Assembly (NCBI RefSeq): GCF_008806775.1
Contig: NZ_WAEM01000012.1
Span: 1 to 47,773, forward strand
DNA: 47,773 nt
From: Flavobacterium luteum
GTDB taxonomy: Bacteria; Bacteroidota; Bacteroidia; Flavobacteriales; Flavobacteriaceae
Direction of reading: 5' to 3'
The notes below the pieces were generated by a model. That model made no database searches. It was not told where the DNA came from and saw nothing but the letters and a program-made list of their open reading frames with translations. Both the position numbers and the translations under genes were made by a program. Below, piece by piece: positions 15,903-23,905 of this stretch (position 1 is the first letter of the stretch; each line of letters opens with the position of its first letter).

Positions 15903-16952
15903 TTAGATAATTAACATCGCATCACCGTAAGAATAAAACTTGTATTGCTCTTTGATAGCTTCTTCATATGCTTTTTTCATTAAATCATGACCGCAAAATG
16001 CTGAAACCATCATCATTAAAGTAGATTTTGGAGTATGGAAATTCGTAATCATACAAGTAGCAATGCTAAAATCGTGTGGAGGAAATATAAATTTATTTGT
16101 CCAACCATCAAAAGGGTTTAATGTTCTTGCTGACGAAACCGAACTTTCTATGGCGCGCATTGAAGTTGTTCCTACAGCACAAATACGTTTCTTTTTTTCT
16201 TTTGCACTGTTCACAATATCGCAAGCTGCTTGTGATATACGCAACTCTTCCGAGTCCATTTTGTGTTTTGATAAATCTTCAACCTCAACTGGATTGAAAG
16301 TTCCAAGACCAACGTGTAATGTTACTTCGGCCAATTTTACTCCTTTTATCTCTAATCTTTTCAATAAATGTTTGGAGAAATGCAAGCCTGCAGTAGGAGC
16401 CGCAACAGCACCTTCTTCTTTAGCATAAATGGTTTGATAACGCTCCGCATCTTCAGGAGTTACTTCACGATTGATGTATTTAGGAATTGGAGTTTCGCCA
16501 AGTTCTGTTAATTTATTTCTGAATTCATCATAAGAACCATCGTATAGAAAACGAAGGGTTCTACCACGTGAAGTTGTATTATCAATTACTTCGGCAACTA
16601 ATGAATCGTCATCACCAAAATACAATTTGTTTCCGATTCTAATTTTACGAGCCGGATCAACTAAAACATCCCAAAGGCGTTGCTCTGAATTTAATTCTCT
16701 TAATAAAAAGACTTCTATTCTAGCGCCTGTTTTTTCTTTATTTCCGTATAAACGAGCTGGAAAAACTTTAGTATTATTTAAAATTAATACATCTCCATCT
16801 CCAAAATAATCAATAACGTCTTTGAATGTTTTATGCTCAATAGTTTTTTTCTCTCTATTAATAACCATCAAACGTGATTCGTCCCTATTTTCTGCTGGAT
16901 ATTCTGCAAGAAGTTCTTTTGGTAAATTGAATTGAAAATGTGATAATTTCAT
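15903..16952 (-). CDS. queA: tRNA preQ1(34) S-adenosylmethionine ribosyltransferase-isomerase QueA
   Basis: 349 residues, full length. QueA transfers and isomerises the ribosyl part of SAM onto preQ1 in the tRNA wobble position, giving epoxyqueuosine. Motifs seen: [16 protein letters not shown] (about 14-29), [33 protein letters not shown] and [15 protein letters not shown]. With queE at 6.2 kb this shows an active queuosine pathway. Upstream is a promoter (17020-17051), with a TCCTAAATC repeat in the leader. Confidence 0.96.
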   Translation of the reverse strand: MKLSHFQFNLPKELLAEYPAENRDESRLMVINREKKTIEHKTFKDVIDYFGDGDVLILNNTKVFPARLYGNKEKTGARIEVFLLRELNSEQRLWDVLVDPARKIRIGNKLYFGDDDSLVAEVIDNTTSRGRTLRFLYDGSYDEFRNKLTELGETPIPKYINREVTPEDAERYQTIYAKEEGAVAAPTAGLHFSKHLLKRLEIKGVKLAEVTLHVGLGTFNPVEVEDLSKHKMDSEELRISQAACDIVNSAKEKKKRICAVGTTSMRAIESSVSSARTLNPFDGWTNKFIFPPHDFSIATCMITNFHTPKSTLMMMVSAFCGHDLMKKAYEEAIKEQYKFYSYGDAMLII

Positions 16953-16963
16953 CTTTATATTTT

Positions 16964-16988
16964 TAGATTTAGGATTTAGGATTTAGGA
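16964..16988 (-). repeat. TCCTAAATC-type short repeat in the queA leader
   Basis: Three iterations of TCCTAAA(TC) on the minus strand, ending about 11 nt before the queA ATG and downstream of its -7 box, hence within the 5' untranslated region. Confidence 0.6.
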
Positions 16989-17019
16989 CATTTATAATCC
17001 CAAATTTTTAAATCGTGTG

Positions 17020-17051
17020 CAAATATACGATTGTGAGATAGGCGTTGTCAA
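17020..17051 (-). promoter_or_regulatory. queA promoter
   Basis: Minus-strand TATATTTG (17020-17027) is an exact -7 box; TTG at 17049-17051 lies 21 nt upstream. The implied transcript has a leader of about 60 nt. Confidence 0.6.
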
Positions 17052-17107
17052 GTGTTTCGAGGATTATTTTAAAAAAACCAATGCCACAAAGGCACAAGGG
17101 CAATAAA

Positions 17108-18373
17108 TTAGATGTAATTTATTTCCGAAATTTGACCCGAGGCATCGCCGAACGGAGCGCAGCTAAACCCTAAGCCTTTTAAATCTTCCCAAAAATCAGG
17201 ATAGGATTTCGAAACCACTTCTGCATTTTCTATATTTATGGGTACTTTTAAAGCTAATGGTGCAAAAGCCATTGCCATTCTATGGTCGTTATAGGTAGCA
17301 ATCGTAACATTAGGATTAATTTGGTTTGAAGCTACAAGCGTTAAACTTTCATTAGTAACCGTAATGTTTGCGCCAAGCTTTGTAAGCTCAATTCGCAATG
17401 CCTCTAACCTATCGGTTTCTTTAATTTTTAATGTGTGAAGCCCTGTTAAATGACAGCCTATTCCAAGACCTAGACAAGTAACTACTATTGTTTGGGCTAT
17501 ATCTGGAGTATGATTCAAATCTAAATTTAAAGTCTCGAGTTTAAAGTTAGGCAACTTGACCAAAGTCATTTTGTTTTCTTCAAAACGGGTCTCCACTCCC
17601 ATTTTAGCATAAATTTCAACTAAAGCAGAATCACCTTGCAAACTCGATTTGTTATAACTTGATAAAGTTATAGAAGCCTCTTGTGACAAAGCCACTATAC
17701 TAAAAAAGTAGGATGCTGAACTCCAATCTGATTCAACTGTTATCGTTTGTGGCTTTAAAGATGTTGTTAATGGTTTAACTGTTATAGTATTCCCTTCAAA
17801 ATGGGTCACTACTCCTATTTCATGCAACAAAGCTAATGTCATTTTAATATACGGAATAGAGGTGATTTCGCCCACTAAATTCAATTCAATTCCATTTTTT
17901 AATTTTGGAGCTACTAACAGCAAAGCCGAAATGTATTGACTGCTTACATTAGCAGGAATGCTCACTTTATTAGCAGTTATTTTTTGTCCTTTTATTCGAA
18001 TGGGCGGATAACCCTCTTGATTTTCATATGAAATTTGTGCTCCTAATTGTTGTAAGGCTTCGACCAAAACTTTTATAGGGCGCTCGGTCATGCGTTGCGA
18101 ACCTGTTAAAATAACTTCTCTGCCTTCATTTACAGCAAAATAAGCTGTTAGAAAACGCATGGCTGTTCCTGCGTGATGAATGTCTACTAGAGATTCATTG
18201 CCTTTTAGGGCTTTTTGCATTACCTCACTATCATCCGAATTTGAAGTATTGGCTAAAGTAATATTCGGAAACAAAGCCTGTAATAGTAATAGTCGGTTAG
18301 TTTCAGATTTAGAACCCGTAATTGAGATTGAAGCTGGAAGTTGGAGGCTGGAAGCCTGTAAAAATAGGTTCAT
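17108..18373 (-). CDS. aroA: 3-phosphoshikimate 1-carboxyvinyltransferase (EPSP synthase)
   Basis: 421 residues. Joins shikimate-3-phosphate and PEP in the shikimate pathway. Motifs: GSKSETNRLLLLQALF (about 20-35), HAGTAMRFLTAYF (usually N[AS]GTAMR; here H), TGSQRMTERPI, SSQYISALLLVAP, KETDRLEALR and YNDHRMAMAFAPLAL. Both ends look odd. The N-terminal LQASSLQLPAS is encoded by a TTCCAACTTCCA-type repeat, and the C-terminal extension APFGDASGQISEINYI is encoded by sequence noticeably richer in G and C than the gene body. The catalytic core is intact, so the gene should work. Confidence 0.94.
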   Translation of the reverse strand: MNLFLQASSLQLPASISITGSKSETNRLLLLQALFPNITLANTSNSDDSEVMQKALKGNESLVDIHHAGTAMRFLTAYFAVNEGREVILTGSQRMTERPIKVLVEALQQLGAQISYENQEGYPPIRIKGQKITANKVSIPANVSSQYISALLLVAPKLKNGIELNLVGEITSIPYIKMTLALLHEIGVVTHFEGNTITVKPLTTSLKPQTITVESDWSSASYFFSIVALSQEASITLSSYNKSSLQGDSALVEIYAKMGVETRFEENKMTLVKLPNFKLETLNLDLNHTPDIAQTIVVTCLGLGIGCHLTGLHTLKIKETDRLEALRIELTKLGANITVTNESLTLVASNQINPNVTIATYNDHRMAMAFAPLALKVPINIENAEVVSKSYPDFWEDLKGLGFSCAPFGDASGQISEINYI

Positions 18374-18450
18374 TTTTTTATTATTTCACAGAAAGTGCAA
18401 ATATAGGTATAGAAACATTAAACTTCCAACTCCCAACTCCTAACTTCCAT
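18330..18450. repeat. Inverted TTCCAACTTCCA-type repeats flanking the aroA start
   Basis: Plus-strand GAAGCTGGAAGTTGGAGG (about 18330-18347) and, about 90 bp on, AACTTCCAACTCCCAACTCC (about 18420-18439) are approximately complementary copies of one low-complexity repeat. One copy is inside the first codons of aroA, the other is just downstream of the MazG gene stop. They could fold together in the message leader. Confidence 0.5.
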
Positions 18451-18451
18451 C

Positions 18452-18778
18452 TTATTTTAATTTGTCATTATTCTTATGGCGGTCTTTATCCCGTATTGAC
18501 TTTAAGTCCATTTTCTTGTCGAAAGCGGCTTGCAAATCGATTCCGGTTTGGTTGGCGAGACATAAGACTACAAAAACCACATCGGCCAATTCCTCGCCTA
18601 AGTCTTTGTTTTTATCTGATTCTTTTTCCGATTGTTCTCCATAACGTCGGGCAATAATACGGGCTACTTCGCCTACTTCTTCAGTAAGTTGTGCCATGTT
18701 TGTAAGTTCGTTAAAGTAGCGCACACCGTGTTCTTTTATCCAAGTATCTACTTCGAGTTGGGCATTTTTTAGGTTCAT
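18452..18778 (-). CDS. MazG-like nucleotide pyrophosphohydrolase
   Basis: 108 residues, all-alpha. The metal site of the MazG/dUTPase-type superfamily is visible: EEVGEVARIIARRYGE (EExxE near residues 32-47) and DLGEELADVVFVVLCLAN (ExxD near 62-80). Such single-domain proteins hydrolyse non-canonical or damaged nucleoside triphosphates. It lies upstream of aroA on the same strand and may be co-transcribed. The basic tail KDRHKNNDKLK is unusual but short. Confidence 0.88.
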   Translation of the reverse strand: MNLKNAQLEVDTWIKEHGVRYFNELTNMAQLTEEVGEVARIIARRYGEQSEKESDKNKDLGEELADVVFVVLCLANQTGIDLQAAFDKKMDLKSIRDKDRHKNNDKLK

Positions 18779-18780
18779 GT

Positions 18781-18824
18781 CATTGTGTTTTGTTAATCAT
18801 TGCGTTTTGTTAGCCATTGCGTTT
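18781..18824. repeat. 17-nt tandem repeat, about 2.6 copies
   Basis: Units CATTGTGTTTTGTTAAT (18781-18797), CATTGCGTTTTGTTAGC (18798-18814) and a partial CATTGCGTTT (18815-18824), immediately 5' of the MazG gene start. Confidence 0.6.
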
Positions 18825-18843
18825 CCCCGAAGCACCTGCATTT

Positions 18844-19206
18844 TTATATAAACTCGCCAAAATGCCATAGAATTCCTGATGGGTCGTGCAGAAAACATTC
18901 TCTTCCCCAATCTAAATTTTTAATTTTTGTTAGTCGTACCGTTGGATATTTAGCGGGTAAATCTAAGGCCGATAGTTCGTTCCAGTAGCGCGCTACATTG
19001 TCTACTTCTAAAAAAACCATGGTATTGTCTATCCAATCCTTAACATAGGCATCCTGCAAATAAAACCCTATTCCTGCAGTACTAAAATAGGACATATTAG
19101 GACTTAAAATACTTTCCTTAAAACCCAAGTCTCTATAAAAACTGCGAGAAATTTCAAAGTTTTCGGCGCCTAAAAACGGTCGAATGGAGGTAGCTTTGTG
19201 TTGCAT
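18844..19206 (-). CDS. VOC-family (glyoxalase/bleomycin-resistance) protein
   Basis: 120 residues. The paired beta-alpha-beta-beta-beta pattern of the vicinal oxygen chelate fold is visible: SIRPFLGAENFEISRSFYRDLGF at the start, MVFLEVDNVARYW in the middle, and FLHDPSGILWHFGEF at the end (D-P-x-G-x-x-W/E signature). No substrate can be named. Transcribed in the same direction as the next upstream gene. Confidence 0.8.
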   Translation of the reverse strand: MQHKATSIRPFLGAENFEISRSFYRDLGFKESILSPNMSYFSTAGIGFYLQDAYVKDWIDNTMVFLEVDNVARYWNELSALDLPAKYPTVRLTKIKNLDWGRECFLHDPSGILWHFGEFI

Positions 19207-19298
19207 GATTTTTGTTTTTTTATGTTATTGTAAACATTTTGCAAGTTTGCTTCGTTTTTTTTAAAAAAACTGACGCTATGGTATTGTTATAACTCGTG

Positions 19299-19571
19299 CT
19301 ATTGATTAATGCTGTTAACCACCCTCACTGGAATAATTTCAATTTTCATGTAAGGATAATAGGGTAAAGCTGAAAGTTTTGAATGCACATCCTCAGGATC
19401 TGTAGCCATCATTACGATATAAATACCAGACATATCGAGTTTAATAAAATTATTTACAATAGTTCCATTCTGTTCTAACTCTTTTACAACCTCTTGCTCT
19501 CTTGGGAGTAGTTTCATTCTTGTTTCGTTATCTAATCCTTCTAAAAGGATATTAAGCATAAATTTTTTCAT
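19299..19571 (-). CDS. Small ferredoxin-like-fold protein (muconolactone isomerase/YCII-like)
   Basis: 90 residues. The pattern of beta strands and helices (MKKFMLNILLEGL, then a charged helix with PREQEVVKELEQNG, then SGIYIVMMATDPEDV, then MKIEIIPVRVV) resembles dimeric alpha/beta-barrel proteins such as muconolactone isomerase or YCII-related domains. No catalytic signature seen. Last recognisable chromosomal gene before the accessory island. Confidence 0.6.
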   Translation of the reverse strand: MKKFMLNILLEGLDNETRMKLLPREQEVVKELEQNGTIVNNFIKLDMSGIYIVMMATDPEDVHSKLSALPYYPYMKIEIIPVRVVNSINQ

Positions 19572-19748
19572 TTTTTTAGTCTTTTTTGTTTAATTGATAA
19601 TCTTAAATCAGGAGTATCATTTATAGGTAAATTTCCTTATAATTTGCTACTAACGATTCCGATGCTTTGCTCGGATTTTGGGACTAAGTTAATATTTTTC
19701 TTTCGGATTATCACTTTTATTTCAAATACAAAACCAACTTCAAATTAA

Positions 19749-19895
19749 GCTCTAAAACCTCAATTTCTTAAAACCCATATATATGCCAAAATCATCAGCG
19801 AAGAGTTAGACAAAGCAGTTGACAACTACTTCTTTTTGAGAAGAACGAAGGTATTTTTTTTAATTTTTTACTCTCTAGAATTATTTCGAAGGTAA
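19749..19895 (+). pseudogene. Possible C-terminal remnant of a tyrosine recombinase (integrase)
   Basis: The plus-strand frame ending at TAA 19893-19895 encodes KTHIYAKIISEELDKAVDNY (about 19770-19829). Bacteroidota tyrosine recombinases typically end TTQIYAKI...K(V/L)...D/EM, with the catalytic tyrosine in IYAK. Here that tyrosine and the following helix remain, but the frame is closed by TAA at 19746-19748 and no R-H-R box is seen upstream, so only the tail survives. It sits at the left border of the accessory island. Short, so the call is tentative. Confidence 0.45.
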
Positions 19896-19934
19896 TTTTT
19901 TGCAATTTTTACTCTTGAAAACAAAACGAAGGTA
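19846..19934 (+). repeat. Imperfect 41-bp tandem repeat
   Basis: The word CGAAGGTA recurs at 19846, 19887 and 19927 (spacings 41 and 40), each followed by a T-rich stretch and, in the first two units, TTTTTACTCT. Two full units and the start of a third, overlapping the 3' end of the recombinase remnant. Confidence 0.55.
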
Positions 19935-19963
19935 AATAATCCTAAAACTGAGTTATAACTAAA

Positions 19964-20003
19964 AAATCAAGCTCGCTTAGAAGTCACTAAAGGAGCTTGA
20001 TTT
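19964..20003. terminator. Strong hairpin, probable bidirectional terminator at the island's left edge
   Basis: A perfect 11-bp inverted repeat, AAATCAAGCTC (19964-19974) and GAGCTTGATTT (19993-20003), with an 18-nt loop, A-run before and T-rich sequence after. Placed between the chromosomal genes on the left and the histidine kinase cassette. The surrounding 19572-20051 has no intact gene. Confidence 0.65.
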
Positions 20004-20051
20004 TAATATTTTTTGTCCCGAAGCTTTGGGCTATTTTTAAAATAGGGAGTT

Positions 20052-20111
20052 GTGCAACAGCTGCCTTTGTATATGCTGTGGCTATTTCAATGTCATTCAC
20101 CAGTAGTTGTG
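20052..20111 (-). repeat. Inverted-repeat element at the 3' end of the histidine kinase (divergent cassette-end element)
   Basis: CAACAGCTG (20055-20063) and CAGTAGTTG (20101-20109) form an imperfect inverted repeat (CAACNNCTG...CAGNNGTTG) flanked by GTG and CAC. It touches the histidine kinase stop codon (20112). It occupies the same position relative to its gene as the repeats at 21373, 22246, 23906, 25732, 26481 and 29190, but shares no long sequence with them. Confidence 0.45.
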
Positions 20112-21308
20112 TTACACACTTTCATCAAACATAATTTCGTCTGAACTACCTATTTTATATAATGGTTTCTCAATAGGTAATGTAAAATAAAATGATGAAC
20201 CCTCACCTTCAATACTTTCTACCCATATTTCGCCACCATTTTTTTCTAAAAAACCCTTTACTAATAATAATCCAATTCCTGCACCCTTATCCTTTTTTCT
20301 TGTTTCTGAAAGGGTTTTCATTTGTGGCGTAAAAAGTTTTGCCATTATTTCTTTTGACATTCCAATTCCAGTATCCTTAATCTGAACAATAATTTTATCG
20401 TCTTTGCTTTTTGCCGAAACTGTTATTGCGCCTCCTTTTTCTATATGTTTTATAGCATTTGAAACGATGTTTTGAATAATGGATACTAACATTTTACCAT
20501 CTGCAAAAACAGAAGTATTCTCTTCAATTTCGTTATGAAGATTTATAGTGTTAATTGAAGCCGTTTCGTTTAATGTTTCAAAAACTTTATTGATGTATTC
20601 TGTTAGCTTTATTTTTGTCGGGGAAAATACGTCCGCAGCATATTTGATTCTTGCCCATTCTACTAAATAATCTAACATCTCTAATTCATCAGTTGATGAT
20701 TTATAAAGTAAGTCGAGCATTTCCTGAACAGAATCCTGTTTCATTTTATGAAAATTTTCTTTCAAATATTTTGCTGTACCTATTATAGCCGAAAGAGGGC
20801 TTCTTAAATCGTGTGAAAGAATAGCAAGAACACTCTCTTTATGTGTATTTAGTTCCTCTAACTCTTTAATATATTTTTTTATAGCATCTTCTGATTGTTT
20901 CCTTTCTGTTAAGTCGCGTAAAATTTTAACATAGCCCAACATTTCTCCATCTAAACCAATGAGTGGAAAAACCAACCCGTAAGCATAAAACAGACTTTTG
21001 TCTTTAGCAATGTGCCATCTATTGTCTGTTGCTCTCCCTTCTTTTAAAGCAAGTTCGATTTCCTTTTTTGGAATACCATTTTTTAAATCCTCTTCTGTAA
21101 AAATTAAATCGAAGGATTCTCCGATAACTTCCTCTGTTTCGTAACCAAATATTTTTGTCGAGCCAGAACTCCAACTGTTTATGATGAATTCTTTATCTAA
21201 AGTAAAAATAGAATAATCTTGTAAGCTGTCAATTATTTGGCTATAAAACTCGGCAGTTGGTATGTATTTATTTTTAAGAATCTTTTGATTGTCTTGTTTG
21301 TTTTCCAT
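20112..21308 (-). CDS. Cytosolic PAS-domain sensor histidine kinase
   Basis: 398 residues from the ATG at 21308; the longer frame to 21362 would add a polar stretch read from the adjacent repeat. One PAS domain (about 20-130, FTLDKEFIINSWSSGSTKIFGY) with a PAC tail (GYVKILRDLTERKQSED), then HisKA with the phospho-acceptor in LSHDLRSPLSAI, then HATPase: N box QNIVSNAIKHIEKGG, G1 DTGIGMS, G2 KGAGIGLLLVKGF. No membrane segment, so it senses an internal signal. No response regulator gene is adjacent (orphan kinase). Member of the cassette-like array. Confidence 0.9.
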   Translation of the reverse strand: MENKQDNQKILKNKYIPTAEFYSQIIDSLQDYSIFTLDKEFIINSWSSGSTKIFGYETEEVIGESFDLIFTEEDLKNGIPKKEIELALKEGRATDNRWHIAKDKSLFYAYGLVFPLIGLDGEMLGYVKILRDLTERKQSEDAIKKYIKELEELNTHKESVLAILSHDLRSPLSAIIGTAKYLKENFHKMKQDSVQEMLDLLYKSSTDELEMLDYLVEWARIKYAADVFSPTKIKLTEYINKVFETLNETASINTINLHNEIEENTSVFADGKMLVSIIQNIVSNAIKHIEKGGAITVSAKSKDDKIIVQIKDTGIGMSKEIMAKLFTPQMKTLSETRKKDKGAGIGLLLVKGFLEKNGGEIWVESIEGEGSSFYFTLPIEKPLYKIGSSDEIMFDESV

Positions 21309-21372
21309 TGAATTTATTTTAGCTACTATGATGAATTGTTGTGTTGTTGTGTCTGCCGCCATTGTATATAAA

Positions 21373-21493
21373 GGTTCCTTGCTGGAGCTCGTTGCGACTA
21401 ATGGAAATTATTTTCTCTATTACCGAAAACGAAGTTAGGAAAAATAAACACACAATCTACCGAAAACTAGCCATGAGATTTAGCAAGTGTTAG
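21373..21493 (-). repeat. Cassette-end repeat A
   Basis: Plus strand starts GGTTCCTTGC (21373-21382) and ends TTTAGCAAGTGTTAG (21479-21493). The outer boxes CTTGC (21378-21382) and GCAAG (21483-21487) are complementary. The right half matches the other copies closely (ACACACAAT.TACCGAAAACT, AGCCATGAGATTTAGCAAG), while the central hairpin has diverged and the left CTAAC box is lost (AAAGG instead). It lies 14 bp past the stop codon of the PIN-toxin gene. Confidence 0.8.
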
Positions 21494-21507
21494 GAGAAGC
21501 TGCTCTT

Positions 21508-21921
21508 TTAAATTATACTGCTTAAATATTCCTCAGCGGTCATAATTGGAATATTTGAATTCTTAAAATCTTTACCATTTCGAGTTATTATAATTGAACA
21601 ATTAGATTGTACAGCACTATAATATTGTATTGAATCTTCAAAATCCTTAAAATTTGAATTCAATCCTTTTTCAACGGTTTCTTCATTAACTTCACAAACT
21701 TCACAAATGATTTTAAATTTTCTTAGTTTGCTTAATACCGATTCAGAAGATTCATATCTATTTAAAACATAATCAACTGTTGTAAATGAAAGCGGCGAGG
21801 CTACTAAAATAAGTTTTTTTTGATCTGCTAAAGTGGCTAGTCTTGCTATTGAATCAAAAAAAGGAGCTCTTTGCGCTAATAAATCTAAGATTACGTTTGT
21901 ATCTAAAAATATTCTGCTCAT
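21508..21921 (-). CDS. PIN-domain ribonuclease toxin (VapC-like)
   Basis: 137 residues. PIN acidic residues are in place: IFLDTNVILDLL (D7), an acidic pair near EVCEVNEETVEK, DFEDSIQYYSA (D about 95) and the end ITRNGKDFKNSNI. PIN toxins cleave tRNA or rRNA. It overlaps its antitoxin by 4 nt (21918-21921), the standard coupling of toxin-antitoxin operons. Its stop lies 14 bp from cassette-end repeat A. Confidence 0.88.
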   Translation of the reverse strand: MSRIFLDTNVILDLLAQRAPFFDSIARLATLADQKKLILVASPLSFTTVDYVLNRYESSESVLSKLRKFKIICEVCEVNEETVEKGLNSNFKDFEDSIQYYSAVQSNCSIIITRNGKDFKNSNIPIMTAEEYLSSII

Positions 21922-22166
21922 TTGTGTTTTTGTTCTAAATAATTTGCACGCTCTTTTTTATAGTCAAAATCAGCAGGAAGCTTACTATCAGAAGACATAC
22001 TTTTTACAAAATCAGATATTTGTATATCATCATTAGTTTTCCCGGAAGTCAAAGAATTGAGATAATTTTCGATTAATCTCGACAAGCTTAATTTTTTTTC
22101 AGAAGCATACTGTTTAGCTCTTTCAATAATTTCTTGATTTAGCTTTAATGTCAGTTTAGTGTCCAT
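21918..22166 (-). CDS. Antitoxin of the PIN module (DUF6364-like, ribbon-helix-helix type)
   Basis: 82 residues. The N-terminal strand KLTLKLNQEIIERAKQYA followed by KKLSLSRLIENYLNSL fits a ribbon-helix-helix DNA-binding fold. The C-terminal half (SKLPADFDYKKERANYLEQ) is extended and charged, as expected for a toxin-wrapping tail. Such antitoxins repress their own operon; the promoter at 22187-22216 is directly upstream. Confidence 0.82.
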   Translation of the reverse strand: MDTKLTLKLNQEIIERAKQYASEKKLSLSRLIENYLNSLTSGKTNDDIQISDFVKSMSSDSKLPADFDYKKERANYLEQKHK

Positions 22167-22186
22167 AATTATACATTTTATACGTA

Positions 22187-22216
22187 CAAATATATGAATT
22201 TTTGAACGTAAGCAAA
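22187..22216 (-). promoter_or_regulatory. Promoter of the toxin-antitoxin operon
   Basis: Minus-strand TATATTTG (22187-22194) is an exact -7 box and TTTG (22213-22216) lies 18 nt upstream. Transcription should begin about 15 nt before the antitoxin ATG. It is a good two-box promoter lying entirely inside one cassette unit, so this unit does not depend on a shared upstream promoter. Confidence 0.7.
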
Positions 22217-22245
22217 AGTAGTTGCATTTTTTTTTGCAGTTTCTC

Positions 22246-22350
22246 CTAACGGTTCCTTGCCTAAGCTCGAGTTGCTTATGAAAAGCTTTTTATCATAACC
22301 GCCCGAGCGAAGTTATGAAAAGTAAACGAACAACTTACCGAAAACTAGCT
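22246..22350 (-). repeat. Cassette-end repeat B (3' boxes missing)
   Basis: Plus strand begins CTAACGGTTCCTTGCC, then the central hairpin (GCTCG...CGAGC with CTTATG...CATAAC inside), then GAAGTTATGAAAAGTAAACG and TTACCGAAAACTAGC. The terminal GCAAG and GTTAG boxes are absent; sequence diverges at the decarboxylase stop codon (22352). Otherwise very close to copies C, D and E. Confidence 0.8.
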
Positions 22351-22351
22351 A

Positions 22352-23842
22352 TCACTTGTTTTGAAGTGTTTCGTGAACTTTTCGGCCCTCACGAACTACA
22401 ATTTCAATTACTTCATGAATGTCTTTTTTTGACGTTCTGAAATTCACAATACAAGCTCTCAAACAATATTTTCCAGCAACAACAGCATTTGATAAAAACA
22501 CCTCGCCTGCTTCCTGTAACTTATTTAACAAGTTTTCATTTAAGCTGTTTAAATACTCCTGACTCTCTTTCTCTGAATGCACATAAGCGGGAGGAACATA
22601 TTGAAATGTGGTGATGCTTAAATTTTGACTTACCGCTTCAAGCTCCTGATGTTTATTTGCCTCTTCAAACAGCAGTTGTGCTAATGCTATGTCTTCTCCT
22701 ATCATTTCTATGTAACCCTTTTTTCCTACTTGCTGCAAAGCCATCCACACTTTTAGTGCTCTGAACCCTCTTGAATTTTGAAACCCAAATTCATAGTAAT
22801 TGAGTGAAGGCTCATCTTCGTGACTGCTGAAATTGTAGTAGGCCGGATGAGAACTGTACGTGTCTATCAAATGTTGCGGATTCTTTACCAATGTGCAACC
22901 TGCCTCTAATGGTGCATACAACCATTTGTGCGGGTCAAGCGCAATAGAATCGGCTTCCTGGATTCCTTCAAATAGTTTTTTATATTCTGGAATTATGGCT
23001 GCTGGAATGCCATATGCGCCATCAATATGAAACCATAGCTCATGTGCTTTACAAATAGTGGCTATGGCAGAAAGGTCATCTACGACTCCGGTGCTAACAT
23101 CGCCTGCATTTCCAATTACCAGGAAAGGTTTTTTGCCAATTTTTAAATCATCATTAATTGTTTGCTCTAAAATAGCGGTGTTCATTTTGTTGGCGGCATC
23201 TGTTTCTATCCATCGGATGGCTTTTGTGCCGTGTCCAAATAAAACAGCCGCTTTTTCAATCCATGTGTGGGTTGCTTTTGAGCAATAGAAAACCATTTCA
23301 CCTGCTGTATTCGTCAAACCATCTTCCTTTAAACTCTTCGGTGCTTTTGCCGTTCTTGCTGCTAAAAATGCAGTGAAGTTCGCCATGTTCCCACCGCTTA
23401 CTAATAGTCCTCCACAACTAGAGGGAGCCCCAATAAATTCCGAAAGCCATTTTATGGTTTGCTTTTCAATAGCTGTAGCCATCGGGCTTAAAATATTTGC
23501 ACCCACATTGGGGTTAACGGCAGCCGCTAAAAAATCAGCCAATGCACCTATGGGAGTGGGTGAAGAAGTAATGTATCCAAAAAATTTAGGATGCCCATTG
23601 AGCAAAGAATGTTCCAGTAACAAATCAGTAGACTTAGCCACTATTTCTGATACGGCTATCCCATCATCTGGTAATGAAGCGTTTCCTAATAACTGTTGAA
23701 TTTGTTTGGGATTTTCTCCTGTAGTAACCGGTTTTTCATTAATAGTTTCAATGAAATTGGCTATAGCGTCTACTAACTGATATCCGGTTTTTTTGAAGTC
23801 ATCCCCACTAATTTCAATTGGTGATTCTCTTTTGTCTGTCAT
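22352..23842 (-). CDS. PLP-dependent group II amino-acid decarboxylase
   Basis: 496 residues, full length. The PLP-binding lysine is in ALDPHKWLYAPLEAG, preceded by LWFHIDGAYGIPA (Asp that pairs with the PLP pyridine nitrogen) and GLLVSGGNMANFTAFLAAR. N-terminal HPKFFGYITSSPTPIGALAD is typical of aromatic-L-amino-acid/glutamate-type decarboxylases. The likely product is an amine such as tryptamine, tyramine or phenethylamine; the exact substrate cannot be read. Starts 64 nt from repeat C and ends next to repeat B, so it forms one unit of the array. A -7 box TAACTTTG lies at 23869-23876. Confidence 0.9.
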   Translation of the reverse strand: MTDKRESPIEISGDDFKKTGYQLVDAIANFIETINEKPVTTGENPKQIQQLLGNASLPDDGIAVSEIVAKSTDLLLEHSLLNGHPKFFGYITSSPTPIGALADFLAAAVNPNVGANILSPMATAIEKQTIKWLSEFIGAPSSCGGLLVSGGNMANFTAFLAARTAKAPKSLKEDGLTNTAGEMVFYCSKATHTWIEKAAVLFGHGTKAIRWIETDAANKMNTAILEQTINDDLKIGKKPFLVIGNAGDVSTGVVDDLSAIATICKAHELWFHIDGAYGIPAAIIPEYKKLFEGIQEADSIALDPHKWLYAPLEAGCTLVKNPQHLIDTYSSHPAYYNFSSHEDEPSLNYYEFGFQNSRGFRALKVWMALQQVGKKGYIEMIGEDIALAQLLFEEANKHQELEAVSQNLSITTFQYVPPAYVHSEKESQEYLNSLNENLLNKLQEAGEVFLSNAVVAGKYCLRACIVNFRTSKKDIHEVIEIVVREGRKVHETLQNK

Positions 23843-23868
23843 GTCTTTAATTATTTTTATTTATTTAA

Positions 23869-23876
23869 CAAAGTTA
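23869..23876 (-). promoter_or_regulatory. -7 box upstream of the decarboxylase
   Basis: Minus-strand TAACTTTG fits TAnnTTTG, 26 nt before the start codon. The nearest upstream TTG (23892-23894) is only 15 nt away, so the -33 box is uncertain. Confidence 0.4.
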
Positions 23877-23905
23877 ATTTTAAAAAAAAATCAAGTTATT
23901 ATTGT

